A DNA stretch of 64,000 nucleotides, from NCBI GenBank assembly GCA_963565915.1, contig OY751492.1, positions 4,092,001 through 4,156,000 of the forward strand. Reading direction: 5' to 3'. The notes beneath the pieces are model-generated. The model ran no database searches and had not been told where the DNA came from. It was given only the letters and a program-made list of their open reading frames with translations. This document shows, in pieces, positions 47,301 through 56,940 of the stretch. Made by a program: the position numbers and the translations under genes. Source of the DNA: Entoloma clypeatum (Eukaryota > Basidiomycota > Agaricomycetes > Agaricales > Entolomataceae). Position 1 is the stretch's first letter. Each line of letters opens with the position of its first letter.

Positions 47301-47663
47301 TCATCAGCGCAAAAAACCATTGCCCTCTCATCCACGGAAGCAGAATATATGGTGCTATCAGATTGCAGTCGTGCAGTGGCATGGCTTAGAAGCATGCTTG
47401 CCGAACTTGGAATGCAGATCGGGTCAGTCCTGATTTATGGAGATAACAATGGCTCTGTATTCATCGCATCCAATCCTGTAACTGAAAAGTGATCCAAGCA
47501 CATCGACGTGCGATTCCATTTTGTCAGAGAAAAAGTATCCGAAGGCGTTATTACGGTCGAATTCATCGAAGGAGTGAATAACCCTGCAGACCTTTTAACT
47601 AAGAATCTGGGGAAAATCCTCTTTAGCAAGTTTATCCCGTACTTCAGATTACTTAAAAACTAG
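44308..47663 (+). pseudogene. Copia pol: protease, integrase, reverse transcriptase, RNase H
   Basis: In order: protease (QWILDSGASLHFTHEF), the GAG-pre-integrase zinc region (TWHKHLGHPNDQAL ... CTGCLKGK), integrase core (VDGGGEFDEY, HQQNGRAERIN), reverse transcriptase (LRNKWVYNEKSDRHLKARL, ICM-QPEGY, YVDDSAF) and RNase H (AFTDSDWASDENTRKSTTGY, SSTEAEYMVLSD). A one-base loss near 45108 shifts the frame inside the integrase. In-frame TGA codons stand at 45351, 45966, 46389, 46491 and 47490; at most of them an arginine is conserved in relatives. The true end is TAG 47661-47663, followed by a polypurine tract (ATGGGGGG). Confidence 0.92.
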
Positions 47664-47732
47664 ACAAAGAAAGAGTACCTGTATGGGAAAAAGTAAAAAT
47701 GTATTTAGAAGTATGTACTAAATATGGGGGGG

Positions 47733-47774
47733 TGTTGAAACTTTTCCATCACGTAGATTAGATTAGATTAGATT
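47733..47774 (+). repeat. Copia 3' LTR, left part
   Basis: 42 bp, TGTTGAAAC to four AGATT repeats, cut by the LINE-like insertion. It continues at 56657-56935. Confidence 0.93.
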
Positions 47775-47872
47775 GAGCCAACACCTCGCTTTATCGCCAC
47801 ATTGTGCGACATCCAGCACTCTGATCGGTATCAAAACACTCTCCAGGCCTCCTCCCTGTCATCGTTTACACA

Positions 47873-49675
47873 ATGGCATCGAGATCAGGCCGATCCAGAG
47901 GTCGGGGGGGTCAGGGGGGGGGGGCACCTGCTCCCTCTCATGCTCCAACTCCCAGCCTTTTGCAACAGGACGAATCCATGTGGAGTGAACTCCCCCAGGA
48001 GCCGTCCGCTCTCTCTAGCATGACCAACTGGCGCTACAAAACCTCCGCCGAACATAATGCTCGCTCCCAAGCTGAAGCTCGTGCTCGCACTCCGCCATCC
48101 GCAAGTGTGTCCCCTCAAGTCCGAAAGAAGGCCCAACAGGGATCGAGCCCCAGCTCCCCCTCTCCCTCTCCCTCTCCTTCTCCTCTGTCCTCTGTTGAGC
48201 AAGTTACCGCCCTCTCGTCCCTCCTAGGATCCGTGGTTGAACGCCTGGATCAATTCATTCAGAATAACTCCTCTGGCGCTGGGGCGGTTCCCAACAGTGT
48301 CGACATTGAAGCGGCCACCCTCTTTGGCTATCTGGTAGAGTGGGTGAGTAAACCCGAGACTCTCCAACATTTTCGTGACAATCCAGGTGCGAAGGACCTT
48401 TTTGGTCCTGTCTACCAACACATGGCGATGAAGTTTAACGACATCGGCCTTTACACCCCCGCGGAAGCTGTGGCTGCTTTGCCTCCCCCTCCCCCTCCTC
48501 TGACACGTCGGCCCCCCCGACCCCCTCCTCCTCGACCTCCTCCCCCCACTGCCCCTGCGGCGGCACCGGTTAATCCGGCTGCTGGTGCTGCTACAGGTGG
48601 TGGTGCCATGGACCTGGACGTGGAACCCCCCAGACCGAACCGTGCCCCTGCTGGCCCCCCTCGCCCTCCCCCCTCCAGTCGCAAGAGGCCGCCTTGTGCT
48701 GCTCAGGCACCTAGTGGCCCCCCGCCTCCTCCTCCCCCTGTGAACCCCCAACCTGGGCGGAACACACCTCCTGTTGCTAGGCGTCGCCCTTACAACACGT
48801 CCAACGGCCCCTCACGCCACTCCATCGTTGTTGTCGTGGATGCGAAGGATACTACGGTAGACCTTCTCCCACTGGCCACACGCATCTCTCGCCATGTCGA
48901 CTCATTCCAGAGCTCAATCATGGTCAAATCCTTCTGCCTGGCTTACAGTGGGCTCTGCCTCACCACAACCAGCGTCCCTTCCCCCTCCGACCTCTCCAGG
49001 TTGGAAACCTTCGTACGCTCCGTCGTTCCTGAAGGATCCACAGTCCGTTGTGAGGTGCCTTCATCCCGCTCATTCTGTAAACTCGTAGGTGTCCCATTTT
49101 ACCGCGGTGACAGACCTATCACCTCCAAGGACGCTGAAAGCGCCCTCCACTCTTCTGTCTTCAAAGACAGCATCCGCCTTGCGGCTCCACCCCGGATCGT
49201 TCGTGATTCCAGGCGCGCCGACACATGCACGATCTATTTCCACATCTGGGACTCCCAAACTGGCTCCCGGATGAAGACATTTGTCAACCGCTCCCTAAAC
49301 TTGGGGACGATGGTCTGCTTCTTCCGAAAGGCCTCCATGAAGATTGGTATGCCTCTCTGCACCCGCTGCTGTTCGTGGGGACATAACACGAACTTCTGCA
49401 ACTCCACGCGTGTATTCTGCCCCATTTGTAGGGGTCCTCACCACGAAGAAAACCATCGCTCTCTTGCCACCTGCTGCAAGGGACGCCCTGATGCGAACCC
49501 TCCCGTTCCTCCCACCGCCGAGGGGACTCCTTGTCCTCACAACGCTCATTGCAAGAACTGCAGCAAACCTCAAGCTGCCAACTCTCCACGCTGCCAGTTT
49601 TGGCAGCACCGTTTTGACTGGGGCTGGATCATGGCCCGATATTCGAGGGGCCACCCATCTGGGCTCGACCTCCAT
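47873..49675 (+). CDS. LINE-like ORF1 protein, left part
   Basis: ATG 47873 starts an RG-rich stretch (MASRSGRSRGRGGQ). The frame is open for 601 codons, is cut by gypsy III at 49675, and resumes at 56306 (after the duplicated TCCAT) for 26 codons, giving 627 aa in total. Contents: a Ser/Pro-rich region, a helical segment (VTALSSLLGSVVERLDQF), a long proline-rich part, an RNA-recognition-like segment (SIVVVVDAKDTTVDLLPL) and a C-terminal cysteine-rich block with CCHC knuckles (CTRCCSWGHNTNFC, CPICRGPHHEENH) and CxNC. This is the ORF1 type of fungal Tad/L1-like LINEs, a nucleic-acid chaperone. No internal stop exists in the left part. Confidence 0.85.
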
Positions 49676-50064
49676 TGTTACGGACTTACCGGTTTGTATG
49701 TTACGCACTTTTCCCTTCCATTGTACCTTCGTTATTTCTTTGACTCATCGGACCGCTTATTCATTTACCTTTACTCTACCATTCTCCTTTAGTATACTTC
49801 GCTCCCGCGCTGACTCGCACTCCGCAGTAGGGATTACTCAGTCTGCAGTCGTCTGACTCACTTCGCACTGCCTTTCCGCAGTTACTGACTCATCCACACT
49901 GCCTTCCGCAGCTACTGACTCACTCGCTACCGCTCGTAGCCAGTACTATATAAACCCCATGTACCATAGCTACATTCCTTAGATTTAGCAATCACTTTGC
50001 TCTTCGCCTTTCCACTTTCCTGCATACTCTGCCCGAACCTTGGAACGGTTTGTTAAGCATAACA
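49676..50064 (+). repeat. Gypsy III copy A 5' LTR
   Basis: Contains four TGACTCA sites plus one TGACTCG in the upstream half, a TATATAA box near 49946, and a likely transcription start about 32 bp later at 49979 (TTAGATTTAGCAA). Confidence 0.95.
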
Positions 50065-50853
50065 AGTTGCTAAATCTCGTTAGGTTTGCCCAGAGCAAAG
50101 AGAGCAACTACCAGACGAGTCAAGACGTCGCGCTTCTTTGGAGACTTCACCAGTAACCCATTCAGCACGCCAGAAGCCCGACAGGAGGAGCTAAGTCCTC
50201 GAGACAGTATCGATTTTACACTCATCCAGCAGTACATCGAATCGGAGATCCGTCGCATCCTACAGCAGGTGCTTGACGAAGAACTAGACAACGACGAGCA
50301 TCGCCCCCACGGCGAGATAGCAGAGAGCATCCATCTTGCTCAGCAACACCAGATCGCGCGTTACAACGCCCGACAGAACGAACTCGAAAGCTTTCGCGTT
50401 CAAGAAGGACCTCAGACAGGTCGGATCACAGAGATCAGAGAGTTTATCGGTGTCCAGACAACCGTTATCAGAAGATTGATTAGGACGCTCACATCGAGAC
50501 GTCCCAGAGCCACATCATCATGTCTTACTCGAAGCAGCAGATCTACACCCACTTCACCACCGAAGAACAACAGACTGAGTACAACTGCTGGGCACGAAAC
50601 GAGAGACTTGACCCCTTCTCGAGACCAACAGACACGCAGGAACAGAGATTCCTTAGAGATTTACAGAGGAAATACTCTGAACGTTTTGCCACCGATTCCG
50701 CTGACGAGTCCCCTGACGAATTTACTTTTGACTCCGCGCAGTCAGATATCGAACAGACGCCTAGAACAGGGACTCATTTTCAATCCTTACCTGTATCCCG
50801 AACCCCATCTTCATCCCAACAACCCGACTCCTCTTCTCCTCCGCAGACTCTAG
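50065..50853 (+). other. ATG-free leader with long open frame (ORF0)
   Basis: One frame is open from the LTR end to TAG 50851-50853, about 255 codons (contains SRFFGDFTSNPFSTPEARQ, IREFIGVQTTVIRRLI), but it has no ATG. In 49979-50855 only one ATG occurs (50520), and copy B has ACG there. A second frame that continues into gag is also open over the last 334 bp. Whether ORF0 is translated cannot be told from sequence. Confidence 0.6.
50066..50078 (+). promoter_or_regulatory. Gypsy III self-priming site
   Basis: GTTGCTAAATCTC just after the LTR is complementary to TTAGATTTA-GCAA in the LTR near the expected 5' end of the mRNA, over 11 bases (AGATTTAGCAA). No tRNA 3'-end complement is present. 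Tf1-type chromoviruses prime reverse transcription with their own 5' end in this way. Confidence 0.75.
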
Positions 50854-50855
50854 AC

Positions 50856-51722
50856 ATGGCAGAAGCCCCGGCTGTACAAACAATGGATACATCCAAGATC
50901 ATCAAGGATCCTGGGATGTTCAAGGACAGATACACCTTTGACGAGTGGTGGAAAGCCACCAAACTATACATCAGGTTCCAAAAGAGCCTCACAGATGATC
51001 AGAAGATTCTTGCGGTGTTATCCCGCATGATGGAAGGGTCCGGCAGACACTGGGCCAGTAACAAGTTAGACGCTCTTACCGCTGACAACGAGAACATCAC
51101 CTGGCTAGGTTTTTCCGATGATATCGCCACACGATTCTCCATCGCCAACAAGTCGGTCGCTGCCAAAGAGAGACTCGAAGTCCTGAAACAAGAGAAACGC
51201 ACTGTTGATGAATTCTTGGATGAATTTGAAGAACTCTTGAAACTGTCAAACCTTGGCAAAGAAACTGGGAAATACATCCTAGAGAAGAACATCAACCGCA
51301 GAATCTCTGAACAAGTGGCCAGTGATGGCAAGACGTACACCGATTACGCAAAGGAGATCCGAAACAAGGGACGACAGATGGAAGGACACACACTGGTCAT
51401 CCGAGGTGGCGGCGACATGCGCACCGGATCGGGTACCACTTATGGTGGTCAGGGCAAAGCCATGGAGATCGACAAAGCAGGAGTAGCCCGTTGCTACAAC
51501 TGTCAGCACTTCGGTCATCTGGCTAAAGACTGTAGCGCTCCAAAGAAGAAAGATGGTCGCAAGTGTTTCAACTGTGACCAAGAAGGCCATATCACGCGCA
51601 ACTGCCGCAAGCCGAAGAAGAACTCCGGAAGGATTAGGAAGGTGTCCGAGGAAGATGCCGAGAATGATGAAACCACAATCTTAGAAGCCGACGAGAAGGA
51701 TTTTCCCAAAGGGTCCGATTAA
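50856..51722 (+). CDS. Gypsy III gag
   Basis: ATG 50856 lies two bases after the ORF0 stop (TAGACATGG) and is kept in copy B. An alternative start at 50520 exists only in copy A. The protein of 288 aa carries a retrotransposon gag capsid (FDEWWKATKLYIRFQ, WASNKLDALTADNE, FLDEFEELLKLS), a Gly/Arg linker and two CCHC zinc knuckles (CYNCQHFGHLAKDC and CFNCDQEGHITRNC), followed by an acidic tail ending KGSD. Gag packages element RNA. The frame is intact. The pol frame remains open across the gag stop, so frame-shifted readthrough is possible, although I see no canonical slippery heptamer. Confidence 0.88.
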   Translation: MAEAPAVQTMDTSKIIKDPGMFKDRYTFDEWWKATKLYIRFQKSLTDDQKILAVLSRMMEGSGRHWASNKLDALTADNENITWLGFSDDIATRFSIANKSVAAKERLEVLKQEKRTVDEFLDEFEELLKLSNLGKETGKYILEKNINRRISEQVASDGKTYTDYAKEIRNKGRQMEGHTLVIRGGGDMRTGSGTTYGGQGKAMEIDKAGVARCYNCQHFGHLAKDCSAPKKKDGRKCFNCDQEGHITRNCRKPKKNSGRIRKVSEEDAENDETTILEADEKDFPKGSD

Positions 51723-51772
51723 ACAACGCTAAGTCGCGACCCTTATCTATTAAACGGACTTGCTTGCCTTGT

Positions 51773-54700
51773 ATGACTGCAGACAATAGAACCTATGTCA
51801 TCCCTGCCAAGCGAGCCGCTGCGTCGACTAAGATTGTGAAGGGAGATAAACCTCCAAAAAGACGAGAAATCAGGCTGTTAGCGCAGCTCAAAACACGACG
51901 AGGACCAAAGGTTATCCGACCTGAGGTTGACAGCGGATGTGAACGCACATGCATTCATCCCAGAATAGTACGCGAACAGAACCTCCCCACGCGAGGAATA
52001 CCACCCATAGCAATTCTAAATGCGGATGGATCACCAAATCAACAACAGAAAGCGAGCCAACTTGCCGAAGTCAAACTGGATTTGGGAGCACATCAGGAAA
52101 CCATGGAAGCAATGGTACTGGACATTGGGAGAACAGACATGCTCCTGGGACATGACTGGTTGGTACACCACAACCCCACAATCAATTGGACAACCGGCGT
52201 GGTAACATTTAACCGGTGCCCAACAACATGTCGAACCAAACACTCGGATTTTAGAATTAACCTTAATGGTTGCAAACACCGGGTTCGCATGGTTGAGGTG
52301 CGCGACAAAGATGCACCCAAAAAGTTGGATCAGAAATGGAAGCCTGGAGACCCTATTTTGGAAGCTGTCACTCCCACACCACCTCCCACAACCAAACGAC
52401 CCTCATACATTGATCGATTTGCTCATCTTTTCGAGAAAGAGAACTTTGACAAGATCCCAAAGGAGAGGGAATGGGACCATGGTATCGAACTTACACCGGA
52501 CGCACCAAAGGAACTAGGGGGAAATACATGTCCTATGATGCAAAAGGAACAAGAAGAATTGGACGCATTCATTGACGAGGGTCTAGCAACAGGAAAGATC
52601 CGCCCGTCCAAATCCCCTTATGCCTCCCCTTGCTTCTTCATCAACAAAAAGGATGGCTCCAAACGATTGGTACAAGATTACCACATGGTCAATAAATTCA
52701 CAGTCAAAGACAAGTTCCCACTCCCACGAATATCTGATCTCTTGGATGTACTGAAAGATGCGGTCTACTTCAATAAAATGGACATCATGTGGGGCTATAA
52801 CAACATCCGGATTAAGGAGGGCGATGAATGGAAAGCTGCCTTCCTCACCAGTCGAGGATTGTTCGAACCATTGGTCATGTTTTTCGGTCTTTGCAACTCC
52901 CCGGGAAGGTTCTCTCGAATGATGGCTAGTCTATTCCGGGACCAGATCCGCCGACATATCTGTGTGATCTACATGGATGACATCATGGTTATTGGTAAAA
53001 CCAAGGAAGAACTCGCGTGAAACACTGAAGAAATCCTACAGATCCTATCGGACAATGATTTGTTCCTAAAGGAGAAGAAGTGTTTATGGGAAGTAACGAA
53101 ATGTCCTATATTGGGATATGTGGTTGGTGAGGGACGTGTTGAGATGGAAACTGAGAAAGTGGATACAATTCGAAACTGGCGAGCACCCACATCAAAAAAG
53201 GAAGTTCAGAAGTTCCTTGGATTTGCTAACTTCTATCGACGATTTATTGAAGGGTACTCAAACATCGCAAAGCCTCTCACCGTGCTCACAGGCGGTATGG
53301 CATTTACTTGGGGACCAACAGAGCAGCAAGCCTTTGAAGGTCTCATACAGGCAATTACATCGGCACCGGTCTTGGCATTACCGAAATCAGAGGGACAGTT
53401 CAGGGTTGAAACCGATGCATCGGGCTATGCAATTGGAGCAGTACTCTCTCAGAAGCAAGACGACAAATGGCACCCCATCGCGTTCTTGTCGCAGACCATG
53501 TCCACGGCCGAACAGAATTACGAGATATATGACAAGGAACTTCTGGCAGTCGTGGAAGCATTGAAAGATTGGAGACACTATCTGCTTGAAGCCAGGGAAC
53601 GTTTCGAGATCTTGACCGATCACAAGAACTTGGAATATTTCCGTTGTCCTCAGGACCTAAATCAATGACAGCGACACTGGAAAATGAAGTTACAAGACTA
53701 TGACTTCGAATTACGGCATGTGCCCGGCAAGACCAATGCAAAAGCAGACATCCTGTCATGCTTACCCTGGTATGAAGCGGAACTCGAACCACAGGACAGT
53801 GACCAAATGCTCAAGGAGGGACTATTCTTGAAACGGTTGGAATCAGAAGATATGGTACAAATGGAGATGTTCACGGAGGAACAATTCTTTGAAGGGGGTG
53901 AAACATCCGATTCCATCAAAATTGGAAACGTCACAACCATCGAAAATCCGTGGATCACACGCATCAAGGGTTCAAACCGCATGGAGACAGAAGTAGCCCA
54001 GGGTCTAAAAAAGAATCCTCATTGGTATCAGCAGGAGAATGGGATCACCTATGCAGGAGAACGAGTCTATGTCCCGCCGGACCCACAATTATGACAAGAA
54101 TTGATGTTCGAATCACACGATGCACCAGTGGCGGGACATCCAGGACAGTACTGGACACATGAACTCCTCACTCGCTCCTACTGGTGGCCTACCATACTGC
54201 ATGATGTGAAGAAGTACGTGAAGGGTTGCAACACTTGTCAACGCAACAAGATTAACCGACAAAAGCGACATGCTCCGCTACATCCCCATGCAGCACCAAG
54301 TCACCCATGGGAAGACATAGGAATCGACGTCGTGGGACCGATACCAGAATCTGATGGAAAAAACACAATTCTGTTCATCACGGATAGACATTCAAAGATG
54401 CTTCACCTCATTCCGACAACCGTGGAACTATCGGCTGAAGGATTAGCCAAGATCTATCGGGATCAGATATGGAAGCTTCATGGGATCCCCAAGAAGATCA
54501 TCAGCGATAGGGGACCGCAGTTCGCTGCGAAGTTCATGGAGATACTCTGCCGCATGTTAGGGATCAAGAGGAACCTGTCCACCGCATACCACCCACAGAC
54601 TGATGGACAGGCCGAGCGATCGCATCAGGAAACAGAAGCATTCTTACGAAACTTTGTCAACCACCTACAGGATGATTGGGCAGAATGGATCGCAATCGCA

Positions 54701-55372
54701 GAGTTCCAGTACAATGACAAAGAACATCAGGCAACGAAGCACACCCCATTCTACCTCAACTACGGTTTACATCCATGGAAGGGAGAACTCGTGTTAGAAG
54801 ATACCAATCCGGCTGCCAACGACTTCTTGAAAAAACTCAAACAGGCACGAGAAGAAGCCAATGCTGCGCTGAAACAAGCACAGGATCAGATGAAGAAAAC
54901 AGTTGACACACGGCGAAGTCCGTCTTGGGACTACCGCATCGGAGACAAGGTGTGGCTGGAAGGGACTAACATCAGGACTGATCGACCCTCAAAGAAACTT
55001 GATGCACTCCGACATGGACCATTCAAAGTCCTAGAGAAGAAAGGAGCTAGCACGTACCTTCTTGATCTTCCGAAGACTTGGAAGATGATTCACCCTGTGT
55101 TCAACGAGACCCTGTTGTCACCATATGAAACTCCGAAGTATGCCATCCAGAAAAAGAAACCAGCCCCTGATCCGATCATCGTCGAAGGACGAGAAGAGTA
55201 CCATGTGTCTACGATTCTGGACTCTCGAAAGTTCCGCGGAAAGATCCAGTACCTCGTTCAGTGGGAAGGATATGGCCCAGAAGAGAACACATGGGAACCT
55301 TGAGCTAATGTTCAGAACGCTCAAGATTTGATCCGTGATTTCCATCGGCAGAACCCGTCTCGACCACAATAA
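51773..55372 (+). pseudogene. Gypsy III pol with chromodomain
   Basis: Protease region (VDSGCERTCIHPRIV; DIGRTDMLLGHDWL), reverse transcriptase (IRPSKSPYASPCFFINKKDG, VCIYMDD-like site IYMDDIMV), RNase H (FRVETDASGYAIGAVLSQ), zinc HHCC ([11 protein letters not shown]...CNTCQRNK), integrase ([40 protein letters not shown]), the GPY/F-like C-terminal region and a chromodomain ([17 protein letters not shown]). The real end is TAA 55370-55372. Four in-frame TGA codons (53018, 53666, 54092, 55301) break the frame, each where arginine is expected. There are no frameshifts, so the element is young. Confidence 0.93.
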
Positions 55373-55505
55373 AAGACGAGTTCTCAAAACCCATGACAGT
55401 ATCGACCTCATCAGTCAACCACACACTGAGTTCCCCGCTCTAGTCTTCTCCCTGCCCAATATAGCCACCCCATTCTTCCTTTATCTCTCAACCATCCTCA
55501 CCGCC

Positions 55506-55877
55506 ATGTCAAACACCATCGTCACCTCCACCTCCACCACCGACATCAACCCCGCCATTGCCGCCCTCATGAATGAGGCACTCTCCATGAGAGACCAAAT
55601 CCACGCTCTCAAAACTTCCCTTGCCGACCTCCTCCATCGCCAGATGCATATCCGGCTCCACTCGCTGTCCAACCTACCCGTCGCCCCGAGTCCCGAGGAA
55701 AAACAAATTCTCGGAAACTACACCAGCACCCTCGTGATTGAGAATCGACGTATTCGGCTGGCTATCAAAGGCCTCGAACTCGCCGTAGCCATCAACGAGG
55801 AGTTGATATATGATTGGAGCCTCAAGGAAAGTCTGAACTGGTCCGATCCCGGCAACAATGAGGGATGGGGACAATGA
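55506..55877 (+). CDS. Extra ORF between pol and 3' LTR
   Basis: A 123-residue frame from ATG 55506 to TGA. It begins MSNTIVTSTSTTDI and is largely helical (INPAIAALMNEALSMRDQ, LKTSLADLLHRQMHI, IENRRIRLAIKGLELAVA), with a tryptophan-rich end. No domain is recognised; there is no signal peptide or membrane segment, so it is not a typical envelope. It lies 133 bp after pol and 34 bp before the 3' LTR, an unusual extra gene for a chromovirus. Confidence 0.6.
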   Translation: MSNTIVTSTSTTDINPAIAALMNEALSMRDQIHALKTSLADLLHRQMHIRLHSLSNLPVAPSPEEKQILGNYTSTLVIENRRIRLAIKGLELAVAINEELIYDWSLKESLNWSDPGNNEGWGQ

Positions 55878-55911
55878 CTCTGTGAGGACACAGAGCTTGA
55901 GGAGGGGAACA

Positions 55912-56300
55912 TGTTACAGACTTACCGGTTTGTATGTTACGCACTTTTCCCTTCCATTGTACCTTCGTTATTTCTTTGACTCATCGGACCGCTTATTCAT
56001 TTACCTTTACTCTACCATTCTCCTTTAGTATACTTCGCTCCCGCGCTGACTCGCACTCCGCAGTAGGGATTACTCAGTCTGCAGTCGTCTGACTCACTTC
56101 GCACTGCCTTTCCGCAGTTACTGACTCATCCACACTGCCTTCCGCAGCTACTGACTCACTCGCTACCGCTCGTAGCCAGTACTATATAAACCCCATGTAC
56201 CATAGCTACATTCCTTAGATTTAGCAATCACTTTGCTCTTCGCCTTTCCACTTTCCTGCATACTCTGCCCGAACCTTGGAACGGTTTGTTAAGCATAACA
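55912..56300 (+). repeat. Gypsy III copy A 3' LTR
   Basis: 389 bp, one difference from the 5' LTR: TGTTACAGAC here versus TGTTACGGAC, a CpG to CpA change. A GAGGAGGGGAAC tract precedes it (polypurine). Confidence 0.95.
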
Positions 56301-56305
56301 TCCAT

Positions 56306-56386
56306 GTACGTCCCTTGACCAGGGAAACCGGTACTCGTCGGAAAGCTCCTGCCTCTGGCCGCAGCCGTGATGATGGGGAGGTGTGA
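56306..56386 (+). CDS. LINE-like ORF1 protein, right part
   Basis: Continuation of the 47873 frame (VRPLTRETGTRRKAPASG), stopping with TGA 56384-56386. After it about 260 bp of 3' untranslated sequence leads to the A tail. Confidence 0.8.
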   Translation, partial: VRPLTRETGTRRKAPASGRSRDDGEV

Positions 56387-56656
56387 ACTGGTCATGGGGA
56401 CGCTTAAAGTCATACTCCCCTCAAGGAGTATCCAGCTACATGTATGTTGTCTCTCTCTACATATCATGTTACTTTTGGTGTATGCTCTCCTCTGTAGTCC
56501 CTTGATTGCAGCTTATCGCTGTACCGTCTTTTCTATTTTTTGGACATTTTTGTGCTAGCCCACACGCACATTAAAATTCTTTACTGCCGACTTGTAGTAG
56601 TAGGCAACCGGACTGCCCTCAGGGTACCGGTATATAAATTGTTGACAAAAAAAAAA

Positions 56657-56935
56657 GATTACATTACATCACGTGACCATTTACATATCTTTGATTACAT
56701 ACTTATTTGGTTGGTACAAACAGTAGTACGGTATATAAGACCAGGAAACTACCAATATCAACAAGTTGTCTCTTGACTCTTAACCAGCTCCATCGCTCTT
56801 ATCAGCCTCAACCGCTCTCACCAGCCTCACCCTCCCAAACCATGTAAGTGGCTAGAACGGTTAAGTAGAGTACTTCCACACTGTAGCTGTGTTGCTCAGT
56901 ATGCCTGTGGCTAGCGCCCAGGTGGAACTTCAACA
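56657..56935 (+). repeat. Copia 3' LTR, right part
   Basis: Resumes as GATTACATTACATCACGTGACC and ends TTCAACA. It matches 42505-42785 with only CpG differences and a small change at the insertion site. Confidence 0.93.
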
Positions 56936-56940
56936 GGAGG

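Larger units (their letters stand above)
49676..56300 (+). mobile_element. Gypsy III, copy A, full-length young element
   Basis: LTRs 49676-50064 and 55912-56300 (389 bp each, one difference), TG..CA ends, target duplication TCCAT (49671-49675 and 56301-56305). Layout: ATG-depleted leader, gag, pol with chromodomain, extra 3' ORF. It interrupts the LINE-like ORF1. Confidence 0.96.
47775..56656 (+). mobile_element. LINE-like non-LTR element, ORF1 only (outer limits)
   Basis: Inserted in the copia 3' LTR: left border 47775, right border a run of ten A at 56647-56656, with AGATT on both sides as the likely short target duplication. Without the nested gypsy III (49676-56300 plus one TCCAT) it is about 2.25 kb and contains one ORF, a short 3' untranslated part and an A tail. 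There is no reverse transcriptase or endonuclease, so it must have moved with the help of another LINE. Confidence 0.85.
42474..56935 (+). mobile_element. Copia retrotransposon (outer limits, 3' LTR split)
   Basis: 5' LTR 42474-42785, internal region 42786-47732, 3' LTR 47733-47774 plus 56657-56935. A perfect 5-bp target duplication GGAGG flanks it (42469-42473 and 56936-56940). It is inserted between the RNase H and integrase parts of gypsy II. The two LTRs differ, apart from the insertion site, at only three positions, all CpG to TpG or CpA. Confidence 0.95.

Noticed and set aside
48224..48751. Minus-strand Gly/Arg-rich frame opposite the LINE ORF1
   Set aside because: It is the reverse reading of the proline-rich coding stretch; no start context or domains.
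50520..50855. Start of gypsy III gag at ATG 50520
   Set aside because: Copy B has ACG there and a TAG lies about 25 codons upstream in that frame; the ATG probably arose by CpG transition. ATG 50856 is common to both copies.
38168..55303. TGA used as a sense codon (arginine) in the retroelements
   Set aside because: Host genes here use TGA as stop (for example ICMT neighbours, pheromone 1, CNOT11), and a sister gypsy III copy has CGA at the corresponding position. CpG deamination explains the pattern more simply.
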